Assembly: GCA_942486035.1 (NCBI GenBank)
Contig: CALNXK010000098.1
Location: forward strand, 1,878,001 to 1,942,000
Direction: 5' to 3'
Length of the DNA stretch: 64,000 nucleotides
DNA from: Porites lobata
Lineage: Eukaryota; Cnidaria; Anthozoa; Scleractinia; Poritidae
The position numbers and the translations under genes were made by a program. Positions 58,357 through 64,000 of the stretch are shown here, in pieces. How positions within the stretch are numbered: the first letter of the stretch is position 1; every line of letters starts with the position of its first letter. A model generated the notes under the pieces. The model was not told the DNA's origin and searched no databases. It worked only from the letters and a program-made list of their open reading frames with translations.

Positions 58357-60985
58357 ATTTTTTCAGGCTTTCTTTCCGCAACTACAAAATTTGCGTCTGT
58401 AACTACGATGATCTTCTTTCATATTATTCTTCACTCTGCAGTTTTCATATATGATTTTCATTTCTTAAGTGTGTTGATACTGTAAAAAATCAAAAATCAA
58501 ACGCCGACTTCTGATAAGAATAAAAATGCACCGTCAACGCAGGGCTCCCAAATTTAGTTTGATAACAACTTCCCGAATTTAATCAATTTTGAGAACCTAC
58601 ACTTCAAGCCTCTTTAGCTAATTGCTGAGGCCAATACGTACGGCGAAAATTGTACCTTTTTTAATCGGGAAGAAAAATAGACCTTGAAGAAAGGAAAAAT
58701 CATACTTCACATGTCGTTTCTCTAGTAAAACTTGTTTGGATTGCAAGCAATTGTAATAGATTATTCATTTATCCCTGAGTGCACTTCTTGAAAAACTTGA
58801 TTAAGAAATTAAAGATTATAATTGTTGTTGTTGTTGCATATTCTTGTGATCAATTTCTGTAAGGAAAACCTTTTTTTGTTCTTTCAAATAGCTTTTTCCT
58901 TTACGTACCTTAGTAAGAGCCGGAAAGAAAGAGCATACGTAAATCATTACAAAGAACATCCTTGTCCGGATATTACAAAGATGGCCTGATATCTTAAAAA
59001 AAAAACGATATTTGTCGATGGGTTACTTGAATATTGCTACTTAATATTCTGCAAGCATGTCAAATACTGAAATTTTAACTCCCACTTTGAAATTTTTTTA
59101 AAATTTGAATAGTCTAAATCATGTCAAATATTGAACCCCTTTTCCATTGGGATCTTTCTCCAACGTTCCATTTCAACATATCTGCTCAAGGATTCTATTT
59201 TCCCAAAGAGGCCTACCCTTTGAAAAGTATTCTTGCACATAAAGTTGCCATTGGGCGCTTTCCTTTTCCAAGAAATTCTGGATATTCCGGTTGGGATGTC
59301 AATGGAGAACACCATTTTCCTGTAGCATGTGTTGCAGCCGTCGGTCTAGACCATTGGAGGCGGTTTAGGGTGTCTGCGACGCAGGCTAGTATACGGGCAT
59401 TCCAATGAAAAATTCCCGGGAATAAGTGGAACTTTTAATAGGTACACCTGTTTCTCGGTTGGAAACGTTCTGATGGAAATGCGTGTTTCATTTACGAGTG
59501 TTCGCAAAGGTTTACGAGTTCCAGGCTGTTCACGGCGACTTCATGTGACGCCATCTTGAATTATGGCGAGAGAAGGGAACGAACGTTGTTATTGCAGAAA
59601 ACGCCCTCATCGATCAAAATATTTCACGGTATAAAATTTCAAACAAAAGGGACACAAGTTGTGGCAAAATCAGATGTGAATCACTTTTTTTGGATGTCAA
59701 ACCTTAAATCGATACTGAGTGCCCTTGAATCCTTTCGATTCTTCCGGTAAGAAATGTCTTATTTTCACTATTATTTTTTCAAACAACTTCCCTTCAAGTA
59801 GCTTAGTTCAGACTGAGCCAGAAAGAGTATTAGAGTAAACAGCCCGGTTTGGCTTGTGTTAACCAAGATGTTTGTATACTGATTTCTCACTCGACAACTC
59901 TAACTAGAGAGATATTAGCGTCGATATTGCTTCTGATATTTTGGTTTTGTGAGCCTTATGGGTGTTGAGATGTTATAACTGTATTTCCCGGCCCGTTCTC
60001 GTGGCATTACTGGTGCCAGGAGTGTGTCTCCAATAGTCGGGCTCCCTTTAACACACCTGCTAAAAGACTGTAGGCAGGAAAAGTATTTTAATTGCTAATT
60101 TTTTTTTATTATTATTATTATTTTTTTTGGATTAGTAAAGTACTCTAAAATGCTAAAAATCAACGGGATCGTGAAAACTCCTTGACATTGGCTTATATAT
60201 AGTAAGGGAGATCAACAGCTGCTCTGTTTTGGGAATCCTGATACGTTCTGAACGTTTGAGGGATCCAAATATATGTAACTTTAGCATTTTAAATGATTGG
60301 ATTATACAAATAATAAAAAAAGACGAGACCCCATGTCAATTTTTGCCCAATTTGTGGTCTGTGAGAACATCATCCAAAGAGCCATCGTTTCGGCGCGGAT
60401 TTCGTACTTTCCCTTGGAAAGACTGAAACCATACGGCCTGGTTCTTTTGCAGTGATCAGAAACCGACCCGAACAATAATTTTAGTGAATATTAGTGCATA
60501 AATCATAATCCACATGATCCAACCTTTTTAGAACTTCAGGAATCATTTTTGTTTATCCTTACTGTCAAGAAAGTAAACGTAGTAACTCTTCCTACATTTT
60601 TAATTCTAATTTTGCAAGTACTTAGTAGGTTATAACGAGAAGGAATCTCACATTGGTGTTGCTATAAAAATTAGCATCCCTGATCTGCATCGGCAAAATT
60701 AAAAGAGAAAATATTGCGGCTGATATTATATCAGACTAATTTTGCAATAGGTCATTCCTTTGGATTTTACTTTACGAATAAGATATCTAATCTAAATTCA
60801 ACTCATAACTCCATAACTCCAACTATTTCACATTTCAATTTATTGGTAACAGGAATCGACAAAATTTGACTGGGGAGTTTAAAGCGTTTGTCCACCCGGT
60901 ATAAGTTACTGCCGGTGAGAAACAATTTAATTTAGTTTTACTATTATTTTGTATCACGGTCAATAGCAGGTGGAGCAAATTAACT
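58357..60985. other. No supported gene
   Basis: A stretch near 58775-58920 resembles the microsatellite region of the array spacer (CAATTTCTGTAAGGAA, TTTCAAATAGCTTT) in plus orientation. A TAGCCTGCG tip lies at 59376-59392 (minus). Open frames at 59121-59408 and 59556-59750 are unassigned. Confidence 0.35.
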
Positions 60986-61080
60986 TCATTATGACTTGGA
61001 ATGTATAAATCATATATTGAACTGCGGATGAAGAGATGAAAGTGGACGTGATCCTCGCAATTGGAGCAACCTAAGCGGTC
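60986..61080 (+). repeat. SINE tail fragment
   Basis: Resembles from memory the end of the anthozoan SINE family seen at 18872 (AATCATATATTGAACTGCGG, then GATCCTCGCA). Confidence 0.4.
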
Positions 61081-63019
61081 GAAAAAGAATGTGAAACAAT
61101 ACAGACTTGACCGGGAATCAACCCTGACCTTTGTTTAGAGCTGTTACGTTCGGTCGACGCAAAGGTCAGGTTTCTATTTTCGGTCAAGCATGTAATTTTT
61201 TAGGTTCTTTTCAACAGCTTATGTTGCTCATCAGGTGACTTACACCTAATTTCTGACTTCAGTGGACGGCATGATCTTATAAACATTAACACATACACAG
61301 ATAACTTAATAGGGAAGAAAAACTTTCAAAGGAAAAATCCCGGCCTTTTCATTTAATTTCAAATTCTGTTTTCTCTTTTAAGGGAATGAGAGTAATTGTA
61401 CAAGGACGCCGATTTCTATAGCAATTCTTCATTTATTAGAAGTCGTTCTAATTCAAGTGTTGAACAGTTGTAGTACCTGTAACTCCTTTTCAACAAATTT
61501 TAACCACATTATTCCATCTAAAAGGTCAGTTATATGAAAAAGGATAGCATGCTTACATGGGCATAGCGTGGTTTTTCCGTTTAGGTACGCTAACTTTAGT
61601 TCTAACTTTGTTCGTTGTCGTTGTCGTTGTTGCTGTTTTTTGTTGTTTTTTGTTGTTGTTGTTGTTGCTGTTTTTTGTTGTAGTTGTTAAAGCGGCTGTG
61701 TGACGAAAAGTCCAGTTCATTTTGTTTTATTTTGCCAATTACTCGCCCTCAATCGCTATGGAACTGAAACTAGGCAAAGAAATCACATGTAAATGACAAG
61801 ATCAGAGATTAGAGACAAACAAATATGTCCTCTGAGCATTATTTTTGAAGCTGCAAACAGCAGAGGTAAACTTTGAAAAACTGTTGGGCTGAACAGTTTT
61901 CAAAAACCCTAAAAAATGATATTGAAATTGCGTTGAAATTTCTATTGCGTTATTTTAACCTTCCTTTAACGTTTTAAGCGCTTATTTTTGTTTCTTTTAA
62001 TTTAAAGAGCATTTTGTAATAACCTAATTCTGGCTGAATTTCGTGACACAGCTCCTTTAATTAAACAAGTTGAGGAGATTTACTTTGACTAGCTCGACCA
62101 ATTTTAAGTGTTTCCTCTTTGCTTTCTATCTTTACATCCTGTTAATTATGTTTGATGTGACGAGAAGTCAATGCATGGCGTCGTGGTACAGCCGATATTC
62201 AGTACTGAGTTAAAAAGTGATATTTGCTAGTTTCTTGGTTTAAGTGCACTTTTCCGATATTTGATTATATTGTTAGCAGATGCATTGGATGCACCCTTAC
62301 GGAACTGCATACCTCAAAAAACTAAATGATAATTATATATATATTTTCATTCTATTTATTTCTTTATTTGACTAATTTATTTATAGATTTTTTGGCGAAA
62401 AGCGACCTTTACACATGCAAGACTTTTTTGCTTGTATTGTTGCTATTTTACTAAAAAAAAAAAAAAATTGTGAATATTGTACTATTCATTTTCAAAACCC
62501 TGTCATCACAACCACAGTAACAAAATGAAAAGCGAAAAAAAAAAAGAAAGAAATGGATCGAAATCCACGAATAGCAATACAAAGACTTTACCTTTTGAAC
62601 CCTTGAAGTCATTTTCTTCCTTTTTCTGAGAGGTCCACGAAAGAATTTGATCCGATTTGATGAAAGCGTGAAATGCAGTCATTTCGGGTCAGAATTTATG
62701 AGTTCATGTTCAAGGCGCTCAGTTCAGTAAAAATTTGAGTGGTAAATGAATTAAATGGCCCAAAGATCAATAAGCGACTTCTTTAGCCGGGGTGTGATTA
62801 ACAAGGTTAATGAAAGGGAACCAACCAACAGAGGATAAGTTCCTTTTTAACAATTACGTCAAATTATATTTAAAAAGGTTTTTTAGCGTTCTAGAATTCT
62901 CGGTTTAAGAGAAGAGGACGTGATTTTTCGTTTTAGTTTTGCTTTAAGAAAGTCATGAAATAAAGAAAGAGAAAAACAAAACACAGCTCTGGTCGACCGA
63001 ACACTTGATCACAGAAGCC
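61081..63019. other. Non-coding
   Basis: GTT/GTC-rich low-complexity tract at about 61612-61686 and an A-run near 62453; no gene seen. Confidence 0.5.
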
Positions 63020-63260
63020 CTCAGTTCTTTCCAGGGATCCATGTCGCTCTTGTGACTTTGCTAACCTATCCTGTCGTCAACCTGCGCTGCCGAACGCAGT
63101 TTTGAAGAGACTGGAAAAACCTCTTCGACGCACTATGAGTGAGGAGCGGCTATCCTCTTTGGCAATACTCCATATACACAAGCACAAGAACGTGGATATT
63201 GACAAAACAGTTTCCCAATTTTCCCGTCTTAAAGGGAGACGTCTGGCCCTTTTCCTGTAG
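63020..63260 (+). pseudogene. hAT transposase C-terminal relic
   Basis: Codons for FPGIHVALVTLLTYPV are followed, in a shifted frame, by CAAERSF, and, shifted again, by LKRL, LRRTMSEERLSSLAILHIH and VDID. These are the hallmarks of the C-terminal hAT dimerisation region. At least two frameshifts are needed over 240 bp; the last frame ends at TAG near 63258. Only this end remains; the catalytic core was not found upstream. Confidence 0.7.
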
Positions 63261-64000
63261 CCCGTTTACAGTTTATACCAGTAGTACGAAAGGTTGACAA
63301 ATAAACAACAAAGTTACTATATATAGCGTTTTTTTTTTTTTTTTTTTTTCATACTATAATTAATGAAACTTCCCCTGGAAATCATGGGAAATGGCATTTC
63401 CAAGGTCCGTAAAAATAAAAACCCTCTGGGGGAGTATGTCCCTAGATCTCCCTAGAGTCTTGCGCCTTCCGCGCTTGTTTCACTACGCCTTCCTGTGCGT
63501 ATACGCCCCTGCGTTCTAACTAACTTCCTCTACAAGTACCGCCTAAGGGGGGAAAAATCACAAATTATTTGTTGTAAATCACGATCAGTGGTTTCACAGT
63601 AGCTGTAGAAAAGGATGTGCAGTTAAAAAATAAATGTCTTTCAACGCTTGGCATCCGGAAACGTCACCAGATCCTCTATAATCAAACCTGCGAAAAAGCA
63701 TTTTGAATTATTTTGCATATTAAAGTTACATATGACTTATTTATTATTACAGCGAATTGTCTTTATTAGTTTGCGTTATTAGCGGGTAGTTATTGACGTT
63801 ACTGATTAACGGAGAAAATTAGGGAAATAAATTGTTGTTGCCTGACATTAATTTAGCAACCAGCTTGTAATTGAACTGTAGTATTTCGATAAGAAAGAGT
63901 AGATCGGTCCTCTTTATTACTATTCACACTAAAAATTGCTTGAAAATGTGAGTGTGGTCACAAGCACAAACAACAACAGTAACAATCAAACGAATACAGG
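63261..64000. other. Non-coding to window end
   Basis: T-run at about 63330-63349; nothing else supported. Confidence 0.5.

Overview
The window looks like nuclear DNA of a marine invertebrate, most likely an anthozoan cnidarian (stony coral or sea anemone). The evidence is AT-rich intergenic DNA, spliced genes with GT/AG introns, tyrosine-recombinase (YR) retrotransposons, tRNA-derived SINEs of a type I recall from anthozoan genomes, many small TA-flanked MITEs, and secreted precursors whose layout resembles cnidarian antimicrobial precursors. The species call is inference.

Layout. 1-3.7 kb: 3' part of a decayed YR retrotransposon (RT-RNase H, then YR, then a 77-bp direct repeat pair) with a MITE nested between the repeats. 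4.2-4.9 kb: palindrome-bounded repeat block holding a broken first exon. 5.4-9.2 kb: a 3.8-kb block with about 0.5-kb inverted arms and TTAA at both ends. 10.8-12.4 kb: a two-exon two-pore-domain potassium channel gene, the clearest conserved host gene. 13.0-14.65 kb: 5'-truncated LINE on the minus strand. 14.65-19.3 kb: gene-poor, with MITE and SINE fragments.

19.3-51.9 kb is the centre of interest: four tandem units of about 5-7 kb. Unit 0 is old and diverged; units A, B and C are nearly identical. Units 0, B and C each carry a three-exon gene for a secreted, cysteine-free protein made of a signal peptide, a very acidic domain and a C-terminal arginine domain of 75-80 residues without lysine. 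In B the acidic and arginine blocks almost balance in charge. Unit A has no gene: just upstream of where it should lie, the unit is cut by a 5.2-kb YR retrotransposon encoding an SGNH hydrolase, a gag-like protein, RT-RNase H and YR. The second exon is far better conserved between unit 0 and units B/C than the flanking introns, which suggests gene conversion or strong constraint. A sixth trace, a broken inverted exon 1, lies at 57.8-58.0 kb.

52-64 kb: mostly non-coding, with an SGNH fragment and possible gag relic of another YR element, SINE fragments and a hAT transposase relic near 63.1 kb.

Everything was read by eye; homology statements rest on motif recognition and memory of the families, not on searches.
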